Translations under genes and position numbers: made by a program
The notes under the pieces: model-generated
The model's database searches: none
What the model saw: only the letters and a program-made list of their open reading frames with translations
Told to the model about the DNA's origin: nothing
In this document: positions 17,706 through 26,732 of the stretch, piece after piece
How the letters are laid out: every line of letters begins with the position of its first letter
Numbering within the stretch: position 1 is the stretch's first letter
Source: CAWJHE01 sp963842455
GTDB lineage: Bacteria > Chloroflexota > Anaerolineae > Anaerolineales > UBA4823
Assembly (NCBI GenBank): GCA_963842455.1
Contig: CAWJHE010000014.1
Coordinates: forward strand, 248,001 to 312,000
Length of the DNA: 64,000 bases
Direction: 5' to 3'

Positions 17706-18635
17706 ATGAGCAAATACATAATCAGGCGTTTACTCCTATTTATTCCTTCTATCCTGGCGATCTACACCATCACATTCTTCCTGATGCATGCAACGCCAGG
17801 TGGACCATGGGATTCAATCGGACGACCATTGCCCCTAAATGTCATTGAAAACCTGAATATCAAATATGGCTTGGATAAACCGGTCAGCTACCAGTATCTA
17901 AAATTTTTATCCGGAATTATTCTCGAAGGCGATCTGGGTGATTCCTATAGCAGAATTGGCCAAAGCGTCTCAAAAATTATCATCGACCGTTTCCCCGTTT
18001 CTTTCCAACTGGGTGTGTTGGCGATCTCGCTCGCTCTTGTCGGAGGATTGTCCCTGGGTCTTATCGGTGCCGTAAAACACAACACTTTCCTGGACACCAT
18101 CACCACGTTCTTCTCGATTATTGGCACTTCTACACCCAATTATGTGGTTGCCACAATACTGATTATCTTGCTTTCTATCTACCTGGGCTGGCTGCCTACC
18201 GGTGGGTGGGATGGCATCACTTCAAACAAAGTCATTATCCCGGTCATCGCGCTTTCTTTTGGACCTATGGCAGTAATTGCCCGATACACCCGTACATCTG
18301 TCCTGGAGTCGCTGGGGCAAGATTATATCCGCACAGCACATTCAAAAGGCTTGAAAAGCTACATTGTTTTTACCAGACATGCCTTACGCAATGCGCTTAT
18401 CCCCGTTACGACCGTTGCAGGCATCAGTTTTGCAGATGTGATTACCGGTTCATTCTTTGTCGAATCGATCTGCATGGTGCCGGGTATTGGCCGCTATTTC
18501 GTTACATCGGTAACCGCTCGAGATTACCCGGTCATCTTAGGCACCACCCTTTTGTACGCGGTACTGGTGATGATCATGAACCTGGTTGTCGATATTGGAT
18601 ATGCTTACCTCGATCCAAGGATTCGCTACAAGTAA
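17706..18635 (+). CDS. oppB: Peptide ABC transporter permease OppB/DppB
   Basis: 309 residues with six predicted membrane helices. The N-terminal MSKYIIRRLLLFIPSILAIYTITFFLM is typical of DppB/GsiC proteins. The cytoplasmic EAA loop lies around YTRTSVLESLGQDYIRTAHSKGL, which docks on the ATPases. It pairs with OppC, encoded 46 bp downstream. Confidence 0.93.
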   Translation: MSKYIIRRLLLFIPSILAIYTITFFLMHATPGGPWDSIGRPLPLNVIENLNIKYGLDKPVSYQYLKFLSGIILEGDLGDSYSRIGQSVSKIIIDRFPVSFQLGVLAISLALVGGLSLGLIGAVKHNTFLDTITTFFSIIGTSTPNYVVATILIILLSIYLGWLPTGGWDGITSNKVIIPVIALSFGPMAVIARYTRTSVLESLGQDYIRTAHSKGLKSYIVFTRHALRNALIPVTTVAGISFADVITGSFFVESICMVPGIGRYFVTSVTARDYPVILGTTLLYAVLVMIMNLVVDIGYAYLDPRIRYK

Positions 18636-18681
18636 TCCAAGATAGATTGAAAATTTCAGCAAAAATAAGAGAGAATTTCTG

Positions 18682-19581
18682 ATGAGAGATGCCCTTTACC
18701 GATTATTCCGTAACAAAGCAGCAGTCGTAAGCCTGGTATTTATACTGGTTCTGTTGACGATTGCCGTTTTTGCACCTTTAATTGCTCCTTACTCCTATGA
18801 TGAAGTGGATTTCAAGGCCATCACGCAGCCTCCATCCAGTCAGCATTGGTTGGGGACCAATTCGCTTGGCAGAGATGTCTTTTCCAGGCTTTTATATGGC
18901 GCCAGGGTTTCTCTATCGGTTAGTATTATCGCTCAATTTGTGATTATCTTGATCGGTTTACCGGTTGGTCTGATCTCTGGATTTTATGGAGGCTGGATCG
19001 ATACCATTATCCAGCGTGTTGTCGACATCCTGTATGCATTTCCATCCTTATTGTTCATCATTGTGGTGATGACTTTTATGCAATCCAAGTTAGCGAGCCT
19101 GGACTCTGGGATAGGACATGCCATTTCTAGCATAAACGACCTATCCGGCGGTTTACTTTCTGTCCTGATTTCCCTTGGCCTGGTCTTTTGGCTAACCGTA
19201 TCCAGGCTGGTTCGCGGTGAAACGCTCTCGATCAAAGAAAAAGAGTTTGTGCTAGCAGCTAAAGTTGTCGGAACCAAGAATCCTGTCATCCTCCTGCAAC
19301 ATATTCTGCCCAATATTATTGCTCCGGTGGTGGTCGCTATCACCTTCGGCATTCCCAATGCGATTATGATCGAAGCCGGCTTATCTTTCCTGGGATTGGG
19401 GATTAAACCCCCCATGCCATCCTGGGGCACAATGATCTCCGAAGGTGTGAAGAATATCCGCTCTTTTCCACACCTGATCCTATCATCCGGCATTGCCCTA
19501 TCCTTAACACTATTGGCTTTCAATTTCCTCGGTGATGGACTGCGCGATGCGCTGGATCCATCTCAACGTGGAAAAAAATAA
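18682..19581 (+). CDS. oppC: Peptide ABC transporter permease OppC/DppC
   Basis: 299 residues. The OppC N-terminal region (LFRNKAAVVSLVFILVLLTIAVFAPLIAPY), the LGTNSLGRDVFSRLLYGARVSL motif and the EAA loop (REFVLAAKVVGTKN-type, here KEFVLAAKVVGTKNPVILLQHILPN) are all present. It is the second half of the permease channel. Confidence 0.93.
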   Translation: MRDALYRLFRNKAAVVSLVFILVLLTIAVFAPLIAPYSYDEVDFKAITQPPSSQHWLGTNSLGRDVFSRLLYGARVSLSVSIIAQFVIILIGLPVGLISGFYGGWIDTIIQRVVDILYAFPSLLFIIVVMTFMQSKLASLDSGIGHAISSINDLSGGLLSVLISLGLVFWLTVSRLVRGETLSIKEKEFVLAAKVVGTKNPVILLQHILPNIIAPVVVAITFGIPNAIMIEAGLSFLGLGIKPPMPSWGTMISEGVKNIRSFPHLILSSGIALSLTLLAFNFLGDGLRDALDPSQRGKK

Positions 19582-19600
19582 TCTCGAATGGAGGTTTCGA

Positions 19601-20851
19601 ATGAAAACACTTATCCATACTGGCAAACTGATTGGCATGGTCGGCAACAAGGTCGACAAAGATGTATCGGTCCTGATTAACAACGGACGATTTGAAAAGA
19701 TCGGCCCGCAAGGCAGTATCCCTGCCAATGGCGCGCGTGAAGTGGATGCGCGCAACAAGGTAATGATCCCCGGGTTATTTGACTTGCATTTCCACCTTTT
19801 CTTGCTGCTTACCGGCCCGGTAGGCGGTTCTTCTGAAGTCACCCATATTCGAGATGAAATGGTGGCTGCGAAAGTCTTTCATGCAGCCAACGCTGCCAAG
19901 ATTTGGCTGCAAACTGGTGTGACGACCATCCGGGACGCTGGCGCTGGACAATTGTTAGCAGTGGCCATGAAGGAAGCTATTCAGGCCGGTCTGACGCCAG
20001 GTCCTCGGGTGGTTGCCAGCGGTCCCTTGATCGCCCAGACAGGCGCTTTCAGGCCCGGTTCGGAAGATCACGGGGTTGAAGTTACCGGCGCAGACGAAGC
20101 GCGCAGAGAAGCGCGGAGACAGCTCAAGGCTGGCGTGGATGTGCTCAAGCTATATGGCGCTTCCACCATTGGCGGAGGCGGCGGGCGCTTGATATCCGAG
20201 CCTGGCTGGACTCAATTCACCGTCGAAGAGATGAAAGCTGTAGTCGAAGAAGCGCACAAACCCGGTCGTTTATCTTCCTGCCACACCGGCAGTGCACAAT
20301 CGATCAAGAATGCCATCCTGGCTGGCGTAGATTTTATCGACCACGCCGATTTTATGGATGATGAATGCATCGACATGCTGCTTGAAAGCAACACCCCCAT
20401 CGTCCCAACCAAATCTATCGCCTGGAGCCTGGAGAATTTTGGTGAAAAGATGGGTTTTGGACCGCATATCGCCAAGACCAGCGCCAAGGTGAGCGTGATC
20501 GCCAAGAAGAACCTGGAAAAAGCATATAAACAAGGCGTTCGCATTGCAGCCGGTACGGATGCAGATAATCCGCATGCCTGCATTCAAAAAGAATGTGAAT
20601 TGCTCACCGAAATCGGCATGTCGAATTATGAAGCACTTCAGGCTGCCACCACAACTGCCGCAGAAATTCTCAGGCTGGATAAAGATCTGGGAAGCATTGA
20701 AGAGGGCAAACTTGCCGACCTGGTTCTGTTAGATGCCGACCCTCTGGAAAATATCAGCAATCTACGAAAAGTAGCCCGTGTTTATAAAGAAGGTGTCGAG
20801 ATACAGCTTCCCCTTTACGATCTTACCCGGTTTTTTGAATTGGTCAGTTAG
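19601..20851 (+). CDS. Amidohydrolase, imidazolonepropionase/dipeptidase-like
   Basis: 416 residues from the ATG at 19601, which is preceded by TGGAGG. Metal ligands are complete: HFH in LFDLHFHLF, the lysine in VLKLYGAS, CHTG, DHAD and GTDADN. It belongs to the same subgroup as the first amidohydrolase of the operon, whose characterised relatives are metal-dependent carboxypeptidases/dipeptidases. With two intact copies and one eroded copy in one operon, different peptide bonds may be covered. The exact substrate is unknown. Confidence 0.87.
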   Translation: MKTLIHTGKLIGMVGNKVDKDVSVLINNGRFEKIGPQGSIPANGAREVDARNKVMIPGLFDLHFHLFLLLTGPVGGSSEVTHIRDEMVAAKVFHAANAAKIWLQTGVTTIRDAGAGQLLAVAMKEAIQAGLTPGPRVVASGPLIAQTGAFRPGSEDHGVEVTGADEARREARRQLKAGVDVLKLYGASTIGGGGGRLISEPGWTQFTVEEMKAVVEEAHKPGRLSSCHTGSAQSIKNAILAGVDFIDHADFMDDECIDMLLESNTPIVPTKSIAWSLENFGEKMGFGPHIAKTSAKVSVIAKKNLEKAYKQGVRIAAGTDADNPHACIQKECELLTEIGMSNYEALQAATTTAAEILRLDKDLGSIEEGKLADLVLLDADPLENISNLRKVARVYKEGVEIQLPLYDLTRFFELVS

Positions 20852-20866
20852 GTTACAGGAGTAAGG

Positions 20867-21631
20867 ATGATCCGAGATCAAAAAAAGCGAATTGAAACGG
20901 TCAATGCTCCCCCATCAACCGGGTTCCGCAGCCAGGGCTTAATGGCTGCGGGTATCCTGTTTACTGGCGGGCAGATCGGCGCTGAAATGCCGCAGCCTGG
21001 TGTTTTCCGCGAGCCATGCACCGAGATGAAAGAAGCTGTGCAAGTTACCCTGCACCACCTGGAGCAGGTCACCCTGGCAGCCGGTTGCAGCAAAGCGGAT
21101 GTATTCGAAGTCTCCGCTTTTCCAAAAACACCAGGCAGTAAGGAAGAAATTCTCGCAGAAACAGAAAAGTACCTGGGCAGAAAACCCCTACTTTTCAATT
21201 ATCTGCAGGTTTTTGACACGGCGGCGCATTCCCTGATTGAAATGGATTGGATGGCAATTACCAGCTCCGCATTAGACGCTGAAACAGCTGCCCGCTATAT
21301 TCATCCCCTGGGCAGTGGACCTTCTGGGCAGTTCATCGAAAGCGGTCCTTTTAGAATCTGGAACAAGATGGCAGGTTATGGACCCGATCTTGGGATTGCC
21401 TCTAAAGCCCTGCTGGACGAAATGCTTGAACAATTACATGCTGTGGGAAGCACCTACGAAAACCTGTTGAAGCTGACGGTTTACATCAAAGAATTTGACC
21501 CATACCCGCTGTTCAACGAGGCAACCAGGGAAGCATTTTCCGAGATTATTCCACCTACACGATCCGTGCTGGTTGCCCCTGAAATTACGGGGGAAGCCCA
21601 GGTTTGTGTAGATCTTATTGCCTTGAGATAA
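20867..21631 (+). CDS. Tandem RidA/YjgF-family protein
   Basis: 254 residues consisting of two RidA-like domains (approximately 10-125 and 135-254), each with the GQIG/SG and PPTRS-type features. The first half shows GILFTGGQIGAEMP, and the second ends PPTRSVLVAPEITGEAQVCVDLIAL. RidA proteins hydrolyse reactive enamines and imines released by PLP enzymes. The next gene encodes a PLP enzyme (kynureninase), so a deaminase role in that pathway is plausible. Single RidA domains of ~125 residues are the rule; the duplication is less common. Confidence 0.85.
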   Translation: MIRDQKKRIETVNAPPSTGFRSQGLMAAGILFTGGQIGAEMPQPGVFREPCTEMKEAVQVTLHHLEQVTLAAGCSKADVFEVSAFPKTPGSKEEILAETEKYLGRKPLLFNYLQVFDTAAHSLIEMDWMAITSSALDAETAARYIHPLGSGPSGQFIESGPFRIWNKMAGYGPDLGIASKALLDEMLEQLHAVGSTYENLLKLTVYIKEFDPYPLFNEATREAFSEIIPPTRSVLVAPEITGEAQVCVDLIALR

Positions 21632-21643
21632 ACCTGGATATTT

Positions 21644-22918
21644 ATGGATCACAAACTAACCCTGCTGAAAGAACAGGCTCAGCGTTTGGATGCTGACGAC
21701 CGGCTTAAAGACTTCAAATCTTTATTCATGTCTGCTGACCCTGAAGAACTGTACATGGACGGAAATTCTCTGGGAAGATTGCCCATTCCTACCCGGGAAG
21801 CTCTTTCTGAGGTGATCGAAACCCAATGGGGAAGTCGATTAATCCGCTCATGGAGCGAATGCTGGTACGACGCCCCCGTGCGTTTAGGGGAAAAATTAGG
21901 CGCATTAATCGGCGCCAAACCCGGCGAAGTCTTGATTTCTGATTCCACGACCATCAATCTGTTCAAGTTAATCGTGAGCGCCTTACGAGCCCGCCCAGGT
22001 CGTAAAAAGATTATATCGGATGTGCTGAACTTTCCCACAGACCTGTACACCTTGCAAGGCGCGATTAACCTGATGGATAAAGGTCACGAGCTTTGCCTGA
22101 TCCCCAGCGAGGATGAAATAAAAATCTCGATGGAAGATTACGCAAAAAACCTGGATCAAAACACAGCCCTGGTGACCTTTTCCACACCCACATTTAAGAG
22201 CGGTTTCTTGCACGACATTGCCCAAATGACGCAAATGGCTCATGAAGCAGGGGCGCTGGTCCTTTGGGACTTTTCGCATGCTGTGGGGGTCATTCCACTT
22301 GAGGTATCTGCTTGGGATATTGACTTTGCCGTTGGCTGTTCGTATAAATATTTGAATGGCGGACCGGGAGCGCCTGCTTTCCTTTACGTCAACCAGAAAC
22401 ATCAATCAGCTATTCAAAACCAGCCACTGGGTTGGTGGGGGCACCAAAACCCCTTTGTTTTTGACCTGGAATATAAACCGGCAGACTCCATACGCAGAAT
22501 GCTTGTGGGTACCCCCCCAGCGCTCTCGCTCATGGCCATTGAACCGGCGATCGATATCGTGCGCAAGGCTGGTGTCCATAACATCCGCGCCAAGAGCATT
22601 CGCCTGGGTGATTTCTTCATCCAGGCTTATGATGCTATCTTGCACGAAAAAGGTTATGAGCTGGGTTCACCCCGTGATGGTCAAATCCGGGGTAGTCATA
22701 TCAGTTTGCGGCATGCAGAAAGTTTCCGTATCTACCAGGCGCTCACCAGCGAGCTTAAAGTAATTCCAGATTTTCGAGAGCCTGATAATATCCGCCTGGG
22801 ATTTTCACCCTTATATACCTCCTTCAACGATATCTATGAGGTTGTTTTACGCCTTTCATCCGTTGTGGACGAAACCATTTTCGAAAAGTATGACAACCTG
22901 CGCTTAAGGGTGACTTGA
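21644..22918 (+). CDS. kynU: Kynureninase
   Basis: 424 residues, standard length for this PLP enzyme, which cleaves kynurenine to anthranilate and alanine. Recognisable blocks: LYMDGNSLGRLP near the N-terminus, DSTTINLFKL (phosphate binding), WDFSHAVGVIPL (the Asp that binds the pyridine nitrogen) and the PLP lysine in GCSYKYLNGGPGAPAF. It is followed by TldD with overlapping stop and start (TGATG). No other kynurenine-pathway gene lies in the window, so the substrate may instead arise from imported tryptophan-derived peptides or amides. Confidence 0.88.
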   Translation: MDHKLTLLKEQAQRLDADDRLKDFKSLFMSADPEELYMDGNSLGRLPIPTREALSEVIETQWGSRLIRSWSECWYDAPVRLGEKLGALIGAKPGEVLISDSTTINLFKLIVSALRARPGRKKIISDVLNFPTDLYTLQGAINLMDKGHELCLIPSEDEIKISMEDYAKNLDQNTALVTFSTPTFKSGFLHDIAQMTQMAHEAGALVLWDFSHAVGVIPLEVSAWDIDFAVGCSYKYLNGGPGAPAFLYVNQKHQSAIQNQPLGWWGHQNPFVFDLEYKPADSIRRMLVGTPPALSLMAIEPAIDIVRKAGVHNIRAKSIRLGDFFIQAYDAILHEKGYELGSPRDGQIRGSHISLRHAESFRIYQALTSELKVIPDFREPDNIRLGFSPLYTSFNDIYEVVLRLSSVVDETIFEKYDNLRLRVT

Positions 22919-24372
22919 TGACGGTAGAAAGCTTTTTCTATGAAGCGGCAGCCAGATCCTTGAATCTTTGCGAGCTAAACGGCGCGCAATATTCGGATAT
23001 ACGCATCGTCCAGACAGAAAAAGAAAATCTTTCCGCATCCAATGAGCGCCTGGTGCAAAAATCTGCGGGGAGTAGCCTCGGTTTTGGAATCCGGGTATTA
23101 ATCAACGGCGCCTGGGGTTTTGCAGCTTCGGATCAGCTATCGCTTGCAAGCGTGGATGCAACCGCAAAAAAAGCCATCCAGCTGGGGAAAGCCAGCGCCA
23201 GATTAACCCACAAAAAAGTGATCATTGGAGATCCTGTCCAATCCATCGGCGCTTACCGGACGCCGATCATCACGGATCCATTCTCTGTAAGCGCAAATGA
23301 AAAAGTCAAATTGCTGTTCGATGCCATCAAGATTATGCGGAAGGTGGATGGCATCGTCAATGCTGCCGGCAGTATGGAGTTCATCCGCAGAGAAAAATAT
23401 TTCGCCAGCAGTGAGGGAAGCCAGGTAATCCAGGTGATTTACGAAAGCGGCGCCGGCCTTACAGCTACGGCTGCCAAAGATGGGTTGGTTGCTCGCAGAA
23501 CTTGGCCAACCAACCTGGTTCGCCAGCAAGGTACAGGCGGCTATGAGCTGGTCTTAAACCTAGATCTGTTGGAGAACGCTCAAACGGTGGCTGAAGAGGC
23601 AGTGCAAATGCTATCAGCCCAGCCCTGCCCCAACGGTGTTTATGATCTGATTTGCGCCCCAACTTTGTTGGTTCATATTCTGCATGAAATCGTGGGACAC
23701 AATACCGAGCTGGATCGCATTCTAGGTGATGAGATGGGTTATGCTGGTACTAGCTTCGCTCCCAAGGATCTTGCGCAAAAGTTCCCCTATGCTTCTCCCC
23801 TGGTGAATATCTACCTTGATTCAACCTTCCCAGAGGGTTTGGGCACATTTGGCTACGACGATGAAGGTGTCCCAGCCCAAAAAGCTGACCTGATCAAAGA
23901 TGGAATCCTGGTTGGGTTTCACACTTCACGCGAAAGCGCCTCCCAAATCGACCAGGCGAGCAACGGTTGCATGCGCGCCGATGGCTACAACCGTGTCCCC
24001 ATTATCCGCATGACCAATATCATCCTGCAACCTGGTGATTGGCGCTTCAGCGACTTAATCCAGGAGACCAAGCGCGGTCTGTTGGTTGGCGTGAATCAGA
24101 GCTGGACCATTGATGACCGCAGGGAGAATTTTGACTACACAGCCCAAGTTGGTTATGAAATTCACAACGGGAAAATCGGTAACATGATTAAGACGCCAGC
24201 CTTTCGAGGAAATACACTCGAATTTTGGAAATCATGTGACGCCGTTTGCGACCAGGAATTTTTCCAGCTTTATGGACTTCCCATTTGCGGCAAAGGTGAA
24301 CCCTGGCAAGGAGGCCCCATCTCGCATGGGTGTAGCCCGGCAAGGTTTAAGAATGTGCGGGTAGGAGGTTGA
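22918..24372 (+). CDS. tldD: TldD-family metalloprotease
   Basis: 484 residues. The zinc motif HEIVGH (HExxxH) lies around residue 260, as in TldD, the catalytic half of the TldD/TldE protease. The heterodimer cleaves unfolded peptides and matures some ribosomal peptides. GEPWQGGPISHGCSPARF near the C-terminus is a family block. The ATG overlaps the kynU stop, and the gene itself overlaps tldE (TGATG). Here it probably serves peptide degradation, since it sits with a peptide importer. Confidence 0.9.
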   Translation: MTVESFFYEAAARSLNLCELNGAQYSDIRIVQTEKENLSASNERLVQKSAGSSLGFGIRVLINGAWGFAASDQLSLASVDATAKKAIQLGKASARLTHKKVIIGDPVQSIGAYRTPIITDPFSVSANEKVKLLFDAIKIMRKVDGIVNAAGSMEFIRREKYFASSEGSQVIQVIYESGAGLTATAAKDGLVARRTWPTNLVRQQGTGGYELVLNLDLLENAQTVAEEAVQMLSAQPCPNGVYDLICAPTLLVHILHEIVGHNTELDRILGDEMGYAGTSFAPKDLAQKFPYASPLVNIYLDSTFPEGLGTFGYDDEGVPAQKADLIKDGILVGFHTSRESASQIDQASNGCMRADGYNRVPIIRMTNIILQPGDWRFSDLIQETKRGLLVGVNQSWTIDDRRENFDYTAQVGYEIHNGKIGNMIKTPAFRGNTLEFWKSCDAVCDQEFFQLYGLPICGKGEPWQGGPISHGCSPARFKNVRVGG

Positions 24373-25716
24373 TGATGATCCTATCCAAAGCAGACATGAA
24401 ACAATGGCTTTCCAAAATCTGTCGTTCAGATCCCGATTTTGAAATTGAAGCGACTCTTATCAGCAGCCATGAAGTTACCCTGCGCTACGCGATGAACCGC
24501 ATCCATCAAAACCTGGATGAGGCTCAAACCTATTGTTCGATCCGCGTCATGAAAGACAAGCGAACTGGGGAAGCTTCAGCTAACCAGGTTGATCAGGAAA
24601 CGATTGACCAGTTACTGGTGAAAGCAAAACATTATTGCCAGCTTTCATCTCATGCCGATACGCAGGTTGGTTTTACAGCAAAAAACGAAATGCGCCAGGC
24701 CTGCGAGCAAACGAACGAGAACCCCGCTTCCATGGATCTAGACCAGATTACAAGCCATGTGGATGCGGTGTTTACTTGCTCCAAGAATTCTGGTTTAGAA
24801 GCTGCCGGTGTGTTTTCCTGCAGCCACAGGCGTACAGGCTTCGCCACAACCAACGGCGGACAGGTGATCACAGACCAAAACTCAAGCCGTATGAATGTAA
24901 TGTTGTTCAATGGCGATGAATCTAAATCCGGATGGGCTTCCCAGGCATCCACCCAGTGCTGAGAAAATTCAGTCCGATCGATTGGTAAAGGAAGCTTTTC
25001 AAAAAGTGAGCATTCCAAAACAGAATCGGATCATTCAGCCTGGAGGATATCCAGCGATACTTGATTTCTATGCCAGCGCAGAAATTTTCTCCATACTCTC
25101 TTCGAATTGTTTTTCGGGATCCAGTTTTCACGATAGCGGAAAAATTTCTGTGGACCACCTGGGTGAAACACGATTTCATCCTTTGGTGAGCCTGTGGGAT
25201 GATGGCAGCGATCCATCGGGTTGCCCAACCTGGTGTGATTTTGAAGGGGTGGCAAAACAGCGGGTGCAATTGATCGAAAATGGAAAACTGGCTGGCGCTG
25301 TGTATGACCGTGAGACCGCTGCAAAGTATGGGAGACAATCGACCGGGCATGCCCAATCTCGCCGGGAGTTGTTCGCTTCAGGACCTCAAGCCAATAACCT
25401 GTTTCTACAGCCAGGTGATCTATCCATCGATGAGATGATCCAAACGATCGAGCGAGGCTTGTGGATCACCAGGTTTCAATACACCACACTTTCTGACCCG
25501 GCTGAGCTGGTGATCAGCGGAACGACACGGGATGGCACTTTTTGGATTGAAAATGGAAAGATCCAATATGCGCTCCCAAACTTAAAGTTCCGTGTTTCAA
25601 TATTCAAAATACTCAAAGAAATCCAGGAAATGAGCCAGGATACACGCCTGTTGGAGACCGATTTTGGCGTGATCCAAACTCCCTGTATAAAAGCTAAGGA
25701 TTTCAATATCCTTTAG
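24372..25716 (+). CDS. tldE: TldE/PmbA-family protease partner (frameshifted in this sequence)
   Basis: TldE lacks the HExxxH motif and forms the heterodimer with TldD. Here ~448 residues are encoded, but the frame breaks near 24952-24954 (CCC run). Removing one C joins SKSGWASQAST to SAEKIQSDRLVKEAFQ. The C-terminal half shows the family blocks DDGSDPSGCPTWCDFEGVAKQ and FSGSSFHDSGKI. AGGAGG lies just before the ATG at 24372. One-base sequence error is the simplest reading. Confidence 0.83.
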
Positions 25717-25724
25717 GAGGACAA

Positions 25725-26732
25725 ATGAGCGATCTGAATGATCTTCTACCCGGCGCAAAGAACGCAGTCCAGGTATGTATGGGCGTCAAAAAAACCGATA
25801 GAGTTCTTATATTCACCGATAAGATCACCGAGAATATCGGCAAGGCGCTGGAATTCGCCGCGATGGATTGCGGAGCAACTGTGGAGTTAATCTTCCTGGA
25901 GGATATTAGCCAGCGTCCGATCACTTCCGTACCCCAAAAATTGTGGGATTTCCTGGATGCCTTCAATCCAAGCGTCACTTTCTATGCCGCTTCATCCCAG
26001 AAAGGGGAAATCCAATTCCGCATACCACTGCTGGAAACGCTAAGGGAAAAATATGCCGTCCGGCATGGACATATGATCGGGGTCACTCCTGTGCTGATGC
26101 AAACCGGAATGATGGCAGATTACCAGGCTGTCTCCAGGCGCTCCCTCCAGATTTACGAGCTGGTAAAAGATGCCAGGGAGATCAAAGCTACCAGTCCCAG
26201 CGGTACAAACCTGGTCGCAAATTTCGATCCATCCAGACTCCGATGGGTGAATTGGGATGGTATTTATCACCGCCAGGGTATTTGGGGAAATCTGCCCGAA
26301 GGAGAAGTGTTTACCTCCCCTGCCTTTGTGGAAGGCACCCTCTCCCCAGTAGTATTGGGTGATTTTTTCAGTGAAAAGTATGGCTTATTAGAAACACCGT
26401 TAATGATCACCGTCAAAGATTCGCACCTGGTAAGTTGCGAGCATGAAAATGCCCAACTGGTTGAGGATTTTCATACCTATCTGAAAGAGCACGAAAACGG
26501 CACCCGCATTGGCGAATTTGCCATCGGCACCAATGAATACCTGAAGGAATTTGTGGGGAATTTATTACAGGATGAAAAATACCCAGGCTTGCATGTCGCC
26601 TTTGGAAATCCCTACTGCAACTACACCGGCGCCAAATGGGACAGCCCCATCCATGTCGATGTGGTCATGGATAAGATCAACCTGTGGGTAGACGGAGTCC
26701 AGATCATGGAAGAGGGAAAATTCATTATTTAA
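25725..26732 (+). CDS. M29-type aminopeptidase
   Basis: 335 residues resembling AmpS/aminopeptidase T. Metal-ligand blocks are recognisable: EFAIGTN, DEKYPGLHVAFGNP and the final HVDVVM (H-x-D). It trims N-terminal residues from peptides in the cytoplasm and is the last gene of the opp operon. It completes a pathway from uptake to free amino acids. The stop codon abuts the stop of the convergent rlmI with no room for a terminator. Confidence 0.8.
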   Translation: MSDLNDLLPGAKNAVQVCMGVKKTDRVLIFTDKITENIGKALEFAAMDCGATVELIFLEDISQRPITSVPQKLWDFLDAFNPSVTFYAASSQKGEIQFRIPLLETLREKYAVRHGHMIGVTPVLMQTGMMADYQAVSRRSLQIYELVKDAREIKATSPSGTNLVANFDPSRLRWVNWDGIYHRQGIWGNLPEGEVFTSPAFVEGTLSPVVLGDFFSEKYGLLETPLMITVKDSHLVSCEHENAQLVEDFHTYLKEHENGTRIGEFAIGTNEYLKEFVGNLLQDEKYPGLHVAFGNPYCNYTGAKWDSPIHVDVVMDKINLWVDGVQIMEEGKFII

